Part shown: positions 45,959 through 57,849 of the stretch, in pieces | Layout of the letters: each line of letters opens with the position of its first letter | Position numbering within the stretch: the first letter of the stretch is position 1 | Origin: Exophiala sp. HKRS030 | Lineage: Eukaryota > Ascomycota > Eurotiomycetes > Chaetothyriales > Herpotrichiellaceae | DNA length: 64,000 nt | Assembly (NCBI GenBank): GCA_023897205.1 | Contig: JAHWDD010000002.1 | Span: 4,898,001-4,962,000, forward strand | Reading direction: 5' to 3' | The notes under the pieces: generated by a model | What the model was told of the DNA's origin: nothing | Database searches by the model: none | The model's input: the letters and a program-made list of their open reading frames with translations, nothing else | Translations under genes and position numbers: made by a program

Positions 45959-46813
45959 GAAGTTGTCGCCTTGAATTTTCTCATGCAGAGATCAAATCCC
46001 ACGTCAAGAGTACGCAGTATAGCTAGCCTATGTTAGCTAGTAGACACACGGGGATGCCAGGAGTATGTGAATTCACATTTCACAGTGGGCTCACCCGCCT
46101 TTGGGAACAGGGAAATGCTAACAAAACTTAACATTGCGTCCAGGGTCGCTTTTCTATGTCAAGCGGAATGGACTGTAAGTAGGCTACGGACTATCATTTT
46201 GACATAGCCTATGGTGATCGAGCATTCAGACAGCGGGACTGATGCGCAGCTATCCGAATGAAGTCTATGAGTGCATTTCTAGTCTGGTTGCTCTCACCCT
46301 TACGCTAACGAATGAAACAAGTCATTCCCTTGGATTACCAGCGACGCCGCCTTTCCCTCCACGCTTGCTTATATCTACTCGGGTTAAGCTTCTTACTGCT
46401 ATTGTGACATAAGCGAGAAGGTGCCCTTGCCTTGCTGCTCGTCGGAGAGCGGCGTTTTACTACATCATATCACCTCGGTAATCATTTCGAATGCACGCAG
46501 TCTTTGAATTGGTCAGGTTGTAGACATCGGACAGTTTCAATCGCCAAAATGAACGCGATGATTTCGAAAACTAGTTCTTGGAATTTTATATACACCTTAC
46601 GTTGCATTCTGCAACCTATTGAACAGCAACTCTACCGGTGGCACATCTCCATTATCAACTCTCATTACGGGAATTCCCAGTTATGGCTCTAGTCAGATCT
46701 TTATCAACTCTCTTCCATGGTGTCGCGTCGCTATAGCTACCACATCGGCTATATCGCACCACAGCTTCTCCCTATTAGTGTGAAAACACTGCTTTTTGGC
46801 AAGGACTTTGTCC
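45959..46813. other. Intergenic, convergent gene ends
   Basis: About 850 bases between the DUF3433 gene (+) and the small five-exon gene (-). A frame at 46432-46692 has no features I trust. No RNA gene recognised. Confidence 0.5.
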
Positions 46814-47598
46814 CTAGATGACGTTTCGCGCGCAGACAGACGGATCGCAGACAACTTCGAATCCCTATTTCAAGGACATTAGCCATAGCCCAATTAGTAT
46901 AGCGGCAGATGCTTACAAGGTCTTTACCCGGTGTGTTCACACAGTCTTCTTTTATATCGAAATGCCTCTGGAGAGCCCAAAGCGTGCTGTTGGGAGAGTA
47001 GTTGTACAGCGCAGGACCGTCGATTTCTTGATGGAATAGTTCGACCAGTTCTGTGGTGCACACGATCAGCTACCAAATCCTATAACTGCACCCAACATGG
47101 AGACTTACCCGTGAATTCTATCGTGAGATCTTGACGAGCAGCACCCCTAACGCCGAAGCCGGTCACCGATGCATCCCATTTGTGCAGGGCAAGTCGTTCG
47201 CGCAAGACACTTTTATCCTGCTCTGGTCCAACAAAAATACCTGAAGGAATACATCAGCTAGGGGTTCATGGTTGTTGAGCATGCTGTCTATGCGACCATG
47301 ACTCATGACCTACCCAGTAGATTGTATCCAGCAGCGAGAATTCTAGCCTGGTCCGCTCTCAAAGCTTTTTCAACCAACGCTGGGTCGTATCCCTGAGCTA
47401 TGACAAGCGGATGGTACGGCGGCAGACCTCTAGAAGAGTACGTTTAGCAATGTTTGACCAAATTTGCCATAAAGACACATACTCAAAGAAGATGTTGTAT
47501 TTCGCGCACTGAGTTACTGGTTCCCACTCTTTCAGAGGGGAGGACATTGCGCTAGCAATCACCAGGCCAGCTGAAACCATCCATTTCAGAGATACCAT
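46814..47598 (-). CDS. Small conserved fungal protein, five exons, possible secretion signal
   Basis: The model is complement(46814..46864, 46917..47050, 47109..47240, 47314..47429, 47483..47598), 182 residues. All four introns (52, 58, 73 and 52 bases) are in phase and start with GTAAGC, GTAAGT, GTAGGT and GTATGT. The N-terminus MVSLKWMVSAGLVIASAMSS is hydrophobic and could be a signal peptide. The body has GLPPYHPLVIAQGYDPALVE, then NLLGIFVGPEQDKSVLRERL, WDASVTGFGVRG, a LVELFHQEI helix and YNYSPNSTLWALQRHF; it ends with two Cys (VVCDPSVCARN). I recall similar fungal proteins, usually without a known function, with the phrase VGPEQ and GxGVRG; the fold may be Rossmann-like. Low-complexity frames alone would miss this gene because each exon is short. 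Confidence 0.75.
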
Positions 47599-50585
47599 TG
47601 TGTCGAACGGCGGTAGAAAACAGGTAGATTCGCGAGGAGATGCTGCTTGACATCTTCCTCGGCCATCGTCGGGAAGCCGGCATATTTATGTTTTTGTTCA
47701 CACAAAACGTCAGACCAGTAGTAGCATTTCAAGTACCTGCATCAAGCTGCAGTCAGGCTTTCAAACCATGACTCGTTTTCGGATGAACCGAGCGGCGTCG
47801 TGGTAGCTACCTGAAAATAAACATAAAATGTCGCTTTTCAGAACCGTAGCTTACTGCATGCCAAGTCCCTATCCTACCTCGAAGGAGGAAGCGGAAGCAA
47901 TCGAAGTCATCCACGTGCATCCAACGCAACAGAATTGGGAAAGGTATCTTCTCCATTTGCTTGCGATAGAATCTGGGCATCTTCAGCTCTTGGTTGCTGC
48001 AGATGCTGATTTGAGAGTAAAATGCTGTCAAGGACGCCCAGCCTTTTCTAGTCCCCTGTCAAACACGAAGTGGCGTATTCGAAAGGTTGTCAATCATTGG
48101 CCATCCACCGCCCGGGCCGATCTCGACCTCATGGCGATGGGATTGGAGCCGTACCCCGCGGTCAAGTGCCCAGTGCGGTCGTGGCGGGCGTAGCGGTGTA
48201 CGCTCACCAAGCTGTACCTGTCGGCGTTTTTGAATCCTTGCCCCATTTGATACGGTTTTTCGACATGGACGTAAGCTTAGAAGGCATCTGATATATCGAT
48301 CCACAAAACATCCTGAAATTCAAGAGCTTCCAAGAGCTTCGTAGAGTTTACTGTTTCGTGTTCGCACTAGTTTCTCAGTAAGCCTGGATTGATGGAGGGG
48401 TACTGTGTCATTCTACCGTCGAGCTAATTTCTCTGTACTATAATCCTGGGGGACTCGAGAAATCGCTTGATCTCGGCCAGAGCTTAGGCTACAAGGGCAC
48501 AGGGCTATGAGCATGACTTGCTTTTTTACGAGAATATGAAGTCCCTCGCAATTATCGATTCTTGGCTTCACAAGTGAGCCTATCCCGATTCATCACATAG
48601 TCGTCCAGTGCTCAGCTTACAGTAGACGCTCTGATGTGGCTCTCTTAACATTGGAAGGGCCACTGTCAGCAGTGTTTGTCTTTGCTTGGCTTACCAAAGG
48701 AGCAGGTGAATTACCACTGTGCGAAGTTATTTCCACCCATTGAATGTTACTCTGAGTCCCAAAAGACCAGGTTAACGAACTAGTACCAGCTCCAAGCATT
48801 ACTTATGTAGATCAGCACCGACTTCTTAGCCAAGTGCTTGTCAATTCTTACCCACTAGTTTGTTAGTAAGGCTGATCTTCGTGAAAGTTTTACAAAACTG
48901 GCTCACCTCATTATCACGAATAATTGTAGAAACGATATCTCGTAACTCTCGGTCAATGAATCTCATGAGCAAGCGCGATACCTCATGAGGCAAGCTTACG
49001 AAATTGATGATCAATCGTCATATCTCATGGCCATGAGAAGCGGCATCGGCCGATCTTCGATCATGGAACTTCTCCCGGGCACCTATTCTGACTGCAATAC
49101 CTTACTACCGTCAGTCTCTTGCTCTTCCTCAACGTCCTCAAAGCTGTCGACCTTAACCTTACTTGAGGTAGTGTAGGAAGTTTTGAATAGCTCACCAATC
49201 TTGCCGCGACCTGCCGCTGTTGTGAGACTGGCGACTGTCTCTTCCTTTCCTATCTTCATTCCCTACATTGAGTCTGGCGATTTCCTTGTGCACTCGATCT
49301 ATCTGTGAGCGAGGCTTTTTATAAGCGAAGAATGGAAGACTGAGGAATGCCTGCAAACTATCAGGACTGAAGACTAAAGAAGATAGGTGCGCAAAGCCCT
49401 GCTGAGGCTCAATGATAGTTTTAATGAAAAATTAACTCATTCGGACTATGATGAAACATTCTCTGCAAAACCGAAATAGATGGAAGAAGCTGATCTGTGC
49501 TTGAGATTCTCATCCGGCGAGAGGAGCTTTCACCAGCTCCATATCAATTCCCGATTGGACCTGCTCCTGAGCTTCTCGTAGATCATGACACCCCGGTGGA
49601 AGCGATTCTGGGTCTAGACTCGGGGCATTCAAACGCATACAAAACCTCAAGAAGATGTCACATGACTGCATGTCATGCAAAAGCTCGCTTCACGGCACCG
49701 ATGCAGGTTTCGATCTCTTGCAAATATCTCGGGGGCATCTCGCAACTTCCCACGTTTTAAGGAGCCAAGATACTAGTTAGTCGGTGTAAAGGAGAAGACG
49801 AGCATTCAAGCATCACTCCTCGACTCGTGGACTGCGGCTGAATTAAGCATCTCCAACCCGGCGGGTTAGCGAACTTAATTTAGCGAAGGTAATTAATTAC
49901 ATCACCGACGTCCTCGTCCTAACTTTGCCATTGGATTTTGTACATCAGGACAAAACGAGCTTACGGCCATGAGGGATGCGGCAAAATATCAAAAGGGTAA
50001 AGAGTGCTACAAGTCATCGTCTTAGACTCGTTGAACCCGACCCCTTGAGTCCGATTTCAGCGTCACACAACTCAGAGGTCCCGAAGCTACATTATCAGAC
50101 AAAGCTCAGTGATGGCAACCCCGTCTTCAAAATCAAAGTCGCCAACGTCATCATTTCCCCGTGGATAGGGCACCCAAGAGCATTGCCCAAGCAATCTTCA
50201 AGTCTCGTTGAAAGGAATCCACAGCACTTCATCCACAACATACTTCCTTAACGCATCCCATGATACGACAAGATCTAGACCTCTTTATACCTAAGAGTCT
50301 TTGCTGCCATCATCCATGCCTTACAACTTTTCGGCGACTCGTGAATAGGTGGGGAAATTCGGGAAAACCAATATGTCCGGGCTTGGAGCCTTAGTCTAAC
50401 CAACTAGAATAGTCATACGTAGTTGGATTAGCCTATCAAATACGATATCCTGTGAACTCAGAATTCTGCTGCAGCCTTATGGTTGTGATCTCTCTGGCGC
50501 CTTCGGGGCTTTCAGACCTCAATCACCTCGCTCATCGTTTCGTCTTCCCTTGATCTCAGTGAAAAGAATCTACACTTCATCCTTC
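47599..50585. other. Long intergenic region before the HET gene
   Basis: A plus frame at 47828-48193 and a following shifted frame to 48291 (ending VGVFESLPHLIRFFDMDVSL) might be a decayed exon pair, but no family is recognisable. The rest to 50.5 kb has only short frames. The last hundred bases should contain the HET gene promoter and leader. Confidence 0.45.
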
Positions 50586-53097
50586 ATGTCATCAGATTCT
50601 TCCGACCAATCCATCCTGTCGGAACAGCTCCTCCATTTCCTCCGCCAGCACGAAGTAACAACACCGACGATCAGCCAGCGCTTCACGCACGCTCTCAACA
50701 TCCTCGACCTCGATGCAAGCACTTCAGAGCGGCGCTTCGACCAGATCTTCGACAACGTCGGGCGGGAGGCCGAGCGGCTCGTGCGTGCGCAGAACATCTG
50801 CCGGTCACTGTGTAGAGCGTTCCGCGACCCCGAGACCCATCTCCAGCGGCTAGACGACGGGATCTCCGTCTTGTTGGACTTTGATGTGATTCACTGCAGA
50901 CGCGCCTATGACTCGGCCGTGCGCCTGGCGTGCCAGTTGCTTGCGAGAACTTCCGCTGATGTCCAGCCTTACTCCGAGATCCAGGAGACAGATCCCTGTT
51001 CGAGCCTTGGAGATGGGTTTTTCGTCTCACCGGTTGGCCGGCGAGGAGCAAAGGACTTGAAGGTTTGCAATTACTTTGACGTCAACACGAGGTGCATTGC
51101 TCTCGTGGTGGGGTTGAATCAGCCAAGAAATGGGCAATCAAGTTGGAGTGGGCTATCGACGAGCTCATACATCGACCTACTGACACAACTGCTCCGGGCG
51201 GCGTTGGTGATGGTTCCAGCTGGTGATTTGTGCACCGTAGAGCATCTATTTCTATTGAGAGCATTTCTATGGACATCGTGGCAACGCTGCGTAATGCTGC
51301 TTCGGTGGTCTTTGCTGCAGTTCGGCAATCGCATTGTTTGGGCCAATACAGTCAATCGAAGAGTGACTGAAGTGCAACAACTGCGAGAATCTATCGCGGC
51401 GCCAGTGATCCAAAAGTCTTATTCACGCCTTATCCCCGTCTCCATGTGTCCGTGGGCCTTTACACATCTACAAGCTCACCCTGCCGCTGCCGGAGTCGAC
51501 TTTCATTATTTCCTGTCCAGATACGCCACGCATTTCGGTTCTCGGCCCGCTCGATGCATATTGAAGTCGGATGGGTCTTACCGCCAGTGCGCGGGGGATG
51601 GTCCCTTTGGATGTAACAGATTCACCGGCGCTGTGATACGAGACCAGTCAGCACACCGAGCCACGTGCAGTGGAACTTGTCCGCGGCTTTTTTGGGATGA
51701 AGGCTCCTATCGCAACGTTCAAGGTGCTCGAGCAGTGGATCTCGAAGCGACGACCGACTCTGTCCTGAATTACCGGGCTGCGTCGTATGGCACCTTAGCA
51801 ATCTCGCACGTCTGGGGCCACGGCCAGGGCGGCCGGCCAGAACGTCCTGAGGAAGGGGTCGAGTCTACCGGATTCAACATCTGTCTACATCGACGATATC
51901 GGGACATTGCCCGCCAACTGCAGTGCGATTCGTATTGGATCGATACGGCTTGTATCCCTCAGGACCATCAATTGCGTAGGGAAGCCATCAGTCAGATCAA
52001 TTGGATCTTTGCCACCAGTCGTATAACGTTACTGTGCGATTTGGATATAATGGCGATTGACATTACGCACAAAACCTTTTCCGTGTTGGAGTCTATACTC
52101 GTCGCCTTTCTTGTCTGCGACTGGAGTCTTCGAGCATGGACATTGCTGGAAGGATTTCGAGGGCCCAGAATATCCATTTACTTTGCAAGAGCGACGCCAT
52201 AATTTCCCTCGGTGAAGTCATTTCAGCAATTCATGAGAGCGGTCGTCTGTCGCTGGCGAATCTCTGCTTGACCATCGACCATCTTTTGTCGGCCAGTGGC
52301 CCCGCAAGTGACAAATTCGGTGTTAGGGGTGGGGATATCAAGAAGACGGCCAATCAGTCCAGGGTGCAGCGACCATGTTGAAACAACGCCACGCCAGCAG
52401 AGATGGGGATGATATCGTCATCTGGAGCCTACTCTGTGGCCGACTTGCCTATTCCGCCGAAGAATTCTGGCGCGGAACGTATTCGATACGAACAGGCTTT
52501 CTAGTCTCTGATGCACCTCGGGTCACGAACGTCCCCGGGCTCTCTTGGGCTCCTAGACGGCCTAACATCGAACCGACATCTCCAGTGTATGTCACTGACC
52601 GTACCATATCAGCTCATCTCACTGAAGGGACAGATACAGTTTTGGGTGATATTACTCCGGAGGGCCTCATCGCCCAATGGAGATTCTGCGGAATAGAGAA
52701 TGTAACCCTGTGGTCTCTCATTTACCATTGCTGTGGGATGAGCATGGGAAACTTCTTCAAGTGGAAAAAATTCAGTATCTTCTGGAAGACGAGACTTCGG
52801 CGAGTGTTGATGGAGGCATCCTACTATTGGCAGATGTTTTGGCTGCCACCAAAAGTACGCCAGCGAATGCAGGATATCGCCGTGGAATTGCAAGTCCCCT
52901 TGCCTGAATTGGCGCTCATACAACCATCGCGAAACGATAACCTTATGTTGTGGGACCTCAGTGCAAGACAGACTTCTCTTGTAGTTGTACAGTCGACCAA
53001 CAACGGATCTTGGGTGTGGAAGAAGGTGCTTCATTTTAGTCCCGATGACGATATCTTCCTAGTACCTTTTCGATCACAGACGCTTGTTATTGAATAG
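50586..53097 (+). CDS. HET-domain (heterokaryon incompatibility) protein, two apparent frameshifts
   Basis: HET domains execute cell death in vegetative incompatibility and are TIR-like in fold; this is family knowledge. The first ATG at 50586 (MSSDSSDQSILSEQLLHFL) is preferred, since the longer frame opens with TTG. The N-terminal 300 residues are helical and unrecognised. A Cys-rich patch (CSGTCPRLFWDEGSYRNV) comes just before the HET core: YGTLAISHVWGHGQGG, then YRDIARQLQCDSYWIDTACI, the PQDHQLRREAISQINWIF helix and TLLCDLDIM, followed by SLRAWTLLEGF. Then two one-base gaps: G3 at 52161-52163, after which AQNIHLLCKSDAIISL follows in the next frame, and a G4 at 52326-52329 or 52331-52334, after which RHASRDGDDIVIWSLL and SAEEFWRG, AP-LSWAPRRP follow. 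With one G added at each, the protein is about 837 residues and complete. I treat the breaks as sequence errors. Confidence 0.85.
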
Positions 53098-53335
53098 GCG
53101 ATTAGAGCACGGTTGAAGCTATGCTCTGTGTCATCAGTGTCTTCAGAGTGTTGATCGAGAATGCGGGGTTGCTTAGGCTCTCATAAGGCTGCCTAGATTT
53201 CTGACCATCTCAGCCGGTTGGATATTTCCTGATCGAATATTCCGAAATCCTGGCGTCGCTCAATTGTACAGACATCGGAGGATGAGTTAGGCTCCCCCAG
53301 GCATGGTGACGATTATGAAAGTCCTGAAACGGATC

Positions 53336-56300
53336 TTATCGAGTATTGCGTTGCGCATGTCGGTAGTCAATGCAGAAAGTCAGTACTCCACCATTTTTGA
53401 GGCCAATTGCAACTCGCTGGCCTTGCACGCAATAACAGATTGGCTCAAACTTGGATGGTAAATAGAGTAGAGGCACCGAATCATGATATATCCACCGTCT
53501 CCCAACGTGGAGTCCATCCAGATATTCGATATGGAGGTTTTGCTTCGGCGAGTGACCAATTCCAACCTCGAAAGACCTTAAGTCTGTTGACACGTATCGT
53601 TCGTCTCTTGAAGATCTCGAGTTTTCTACCGATTCCGATGGTTTAGCCACTGTCTGACACTGATTAGTGTTGAAATATCTTCCTATGACGTTTCCGAAAA
53701 TGCTTGAGATTGTCAAGGAGTTCGTGACGTTCCACAGCATAATCTTGCCGTCGTACGACTTGGATGTTATTTTGGTGCCGTCTGCAGAGAAATGCACGGC
53801 ATCAATCCTGCCTAGTCGATGTCCTAGAGTCTTTATAAGATTTCCAGTCGTTGAATCCCATAACTTGATCGTTTCATCGTCCGACCCTGACGCAATGAGC
53901 TTGCCATCTGGTGAGAAGTCCAACGCCGTGACCCAGTTCAGATGGCCGAGTAGTGTTTTTTCACATTTTGCGTTGTCGAGCGTCGTGTCCCAGATCTTGA
54001 TGGTTTTATCGGCAGATCCGGACACAAGGTGCTTTCCGTCTGGCGAAAAGGTGACACAGTTGACCCAATCGGAGTGGCCAGCTAGAGTGTTCTCGTAACC
54101 TGCCAGGGCGTCTGAGATCTGGATCGTCCAATCGCACGATGCTGATGCAATTTTCTCGCCTGACGGTGAGATCGCTATCGCGTTGACGCAGCCTGCATGA
54201 CCGGCTGGTGTACAAACGTCGGCTATCCGAGCGTCCCATAATCGAATCGTCCCATCGCGGGATCCTGATACAATCTGCATGCCGTCCGTGGAAGTCGTTA
54301 TCGAAGTCACCGAATCCGAGTGACCAGGAAGTTCCCTCTGAAGCTTACCTGTTGACATCTCCCATATTTTGACTGTCCAGTCGCTTGATCCTACCATAAG
54401 GTGCGCGACTCCACTATCTCTAGATCCAGATACAATCTTCGTACCATCTGGTGAGAGCACCAGCGACGTGACTTGACCCGTGGGATGAGCTAACGTCTGC
54501 TGAAGCATGCCGGCGGACGTGGACCATAGCTTGATGGTTTTGTCAAGTGATCCAGATGCAATTCGAGTACCATCTAGTGAGAATGCCACAGCCATAACGC
54601 TGCTCGAGTGTCCCAATAGGGTCATTAAGATGCTGCCGGTTGTAGCGTCCCATAGGATGACTGACTTGTCCTCTGAACCTGATGCTATCTGCTTGCCACT
54701 TGGGGAGATCGTCACGCTGCGAATTATACTTGAATGGCCTGACAAAGTCAACCGGAAATTGTCTAATCCAGTATTCCAGACTCTGACAGTTTTGTCCATC
54801 GATCCAGAAACGATCATCTCGCCGTTCTGGGAGACGGCCAGAGCTGTGACAGCATTCAAATGGCCTCTCAAAGACTTCTGAAAGCTTCCTGTTTTGACAT
54901 CCCATAACTTTATTGTGTGGTCGGCTGATCCCGAAATGATAAGCTGACCATCATTCGAAAATATTACGGCATGAACTGGTCCAGTATGACCCTGCATCCG
55001 TTTTTCGAATGCCCCAGTCCTAGTATTCCACAGCTTCAAAGTCGAGTCCGTAGATGCTGAAACAATGTGTGCCCCATCCGGTGACAGAGCCACGGCTGTG
55101 ACCCATTTCGAGTGAGCTGCTATCGTGTGAATGAGCGCGGTCCATGAACCTTCAGGTTGAGTGATTTGGGTCATCCATGAAGGAAGCTTATTCAGGTTTC
55201 TTTGCTTCACAAGACTTGTCTCTGGGCTGAAAATGATTGCCGAACTATACAGCTGCAATGGCCATGTGCTAATGATTTGGTAGTTCTCTAGAATGAAACG
55301 TGTACCCTCTTGTACGAACTTCAACAGTGAGCTGTTTGCCCTTGACTGTGTGAACAGTTAGACGAGCAACCAGGATACCCAATGCTTGAGTACTCACCGC
55401 TGCCATGACTGACAATTTTTCCAGCATTTGGAGCGCGTATGGCAATTCGTCCAAGATGATCAGGCTTTCAATCCATTCCAAGAAATTGGCATAGAGAAAC
55501 TGACTGGCTTCAGCTAAGGCATTGTCAGCTAGGCCGTTTCGATCGGCGCTTTCGAGATGCGCTACCCAGAAGGTGGCTGCATAGCGCATGCGTTCAAGCA
55601 AATTCTTGCTTGCATCGTCCTCCAAGTTTTGCACAGTTTCGCTTCTAGAGCTTGGCTCTGGCAAATTCGCGATGTTGACTTTGAGCGTCCTTGATAAATA
55701 GGACAGGCAGTTGAGGGCAATGACCTCATGCCCACAAGCACCACCAAAATCAAAACTTGGTCGCATATACGTTCCAGAGAGAAATTCCCGAGCAGAAATA
55801 TGCACAACCCTGACTCTGGTCTCATCCAGTCGGACAAATGGTGCGCAATGATCAACCAGCCGTTGAATGTCGAGTCCTTCCTGAGATATATCACTAATGT
55901 TCTCCAACTCGGCTAAGGTTAGTGGTCGATATGCTAGGCCCATAAATTTGAGTAGCCACATGCATTCTCTTCTAAGGGCTGTATCGCTCTCGCATACTTG
56001 AGTAAACCGCCACTCATACAATGGAAGCAGACCTGCAGGCATGCACTGGATTGTGATCAATGCTCGTTCACGATCTACATGCTCGAGGCTCTTGCACGCC
56101 AGGTACACCCAGAGAAATGTATCCTCTGCCCTTTCTGTGAGCTCTGTCTCGATTTGAGAAAGTAGGACTTGGCCGTAGGACTTTTGATGATCGAGCTCGG
56201 CCACTTTGGAAATTGCGTATTTTTTCACTCCCTCGGAGACGTCGTCGGAATTGAGTTCCAGGTTGAGCTGCTTCGCTTGAGATCCTGTCGTTGGTTTCTC

Positions 56301-57032
56301 ATCAGTACGAACCTTGGGCTGAATTGTCACCAGCCATTTAACTCTCGATGGACTATTAAGTCCGAATTGGACAAGAACATCCAAAAAACTCGTCATTTCC
56401 TCACCCTGGCACTCATCAAGGCCATCAATAATCACATAAATCTTGTGAGATGTGCATGTACTCAACATGTCCAAAAAAATATTCCACAAGTTTCGCCACG
56501 AGGAGAGATCTTCATGAAAACAATTGCTGATAGGATCCCACAGATTGCGAAGAGATTCTCCCAGTTCCTGGTCACAGTGACCAATTGCAGAATCAGGCCT
56601 TTGATGATGGCTTCAATACTGTTGGTCCTAGAATCAGTGCCTTGGCAGAAGAAATAGATCACAAGAGCATTTCCCAGCGACGGAAGGGAAAGCTGCTCGA
56701 TAATGTTGATAGATATCGTAGTCTTCCCTTTGCCTGGGTCCCCTTCGATATACAGAAGGCCGACATCTCTGCCGTCTCGCCAGCAGACATAATTCGGATG
56801 GCGCAGGATCTCTTCAACAAATGTTTGAGGTAGTTTGTCTCGGTTTTGCCCGAGTGAACTTTTCACTGCTGATGCGTCAACACATTGTAAATGGCGAAGA
56901 CACAACCGATTGATGTCGTCGAAAGTAGGTTCTGTGTGTGTCTATGAGTCTCAAATTGCTATCAAACTTTGTGAAGATATCATGCATACGTTTGGGGTTC
57001 TCTGCGACTTCAATGCGTGCAGATGCAGACAT
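53336..57032 (-). CDS. NACHT-WD40 NLR-type receptor, three exons
   Basis: The model is complement(53336..55345, 55398..56931, 56990..57032), about 1195 residues. Fungal NACHT-WD40 proteins are STAND NTPases of the HET-E/HET-D type that sense non-self and trigger death. Exon 1 gives MSASARIEVAENPK; introns are 58 and 52 bases. Only about 70 residues precede the NACHT domain, so no HET, Goodbye or other effector domain is attached. The P-loop GDPGKGKT spans 78-85 and Walker B reads YVIIDGLDEC. A winged-helix-like part with LLKFMGLAYRPLTLAELE follows, then about eleven WD40 repeats (KLW, IKLWD, VRVWN, ILWD... endings) and a C-terminal WIYHDSVPLLYLPSKF. One base is missing at 56581-56582 (CC on plus, GG on coding strand); an extra base makes exon 2 an exact fit to the phases of both introns. 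Repeat 6 carries a short insertion. Confidence 0.88.
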
Positions 57033-57849
57033 ATTGATCCTCGACATCGATCAGAAGGTCTTGACATATGTGTCAATCCTCTGTGACATGTGGCAGGTCT
57101 ACCCATTCCCTCGGGGATTTACTCAAGGACATCAAAGCTCTTAGCTAATCAGCTGGCCTGCTGAGTGAATGTTGGGGAGAAGAGATGGTACCAACCGTAG
57201 GTTTCGTTGGCTGGAATTCGCAACACTGCTCTGCAGATTTTCGTTGCAAGGCGCATGTGTCTTCTAAACATCATGCAAGTTTGATATCTACAGGACTTAG
57301 TCGTGCAAACACACAAGTCAGAGTAGGCAGTCGTCTGCCTTGTTGTGCCTTGGTGATGAAGTTGTGTGACCTGTCGCTTCTCCTCAAGCTATGAGACAAG
57401 TCCCAGGCGTGTTCAGGGTAACCTGCGACTTGACAGTGCCCACAAATGCTCGGACAAATCTGCTGTCATTGTGGTCTAATTGTATTGGCGGAACCGCAAG
57501 GCAATGAATCTACGGAATATGTATGTTGGAACTGACCAGCCAGCAACACTTCAGGCAACCAGCGACATGGATGCAAGCTTGGCGTGCCTCGGTGTGTCGG
57601 CGTCTGGTGAGCAGAACAAGAGGAACATCCTTCTTCCGAGCCGCCATATCCAATATTCAAACAGTCTCATCAGTACGCTCAATTCACTTCCCTCAGCATT
57701 GTAACACAGCCAGTCGCCGCACCATCGAGTCGTCGAGGTGGGTGTAGTATGGCCAGTCTCTGAGCTCGATAGATAATCTGGCTGGTGGGCTGCCTGCCTT
57801 TCATTTATTGCTCGATCCAAACTTCGATCATACTGCTAGCGCCTCGACA
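57033..57849. other. Divergent promoter region
   Basis: Lies between the NLR gene (-) and the next plus-strand gene. Several short frames on both strands lack features. It should hold both promoters; I assign no specific element. Confidence 0.45.

Noticed and set aside
47828..48291. Plus frames that could form a small gene
   Set aside because: Two different frames, no splice signals I trust and no family resemblance; left as unassigned.
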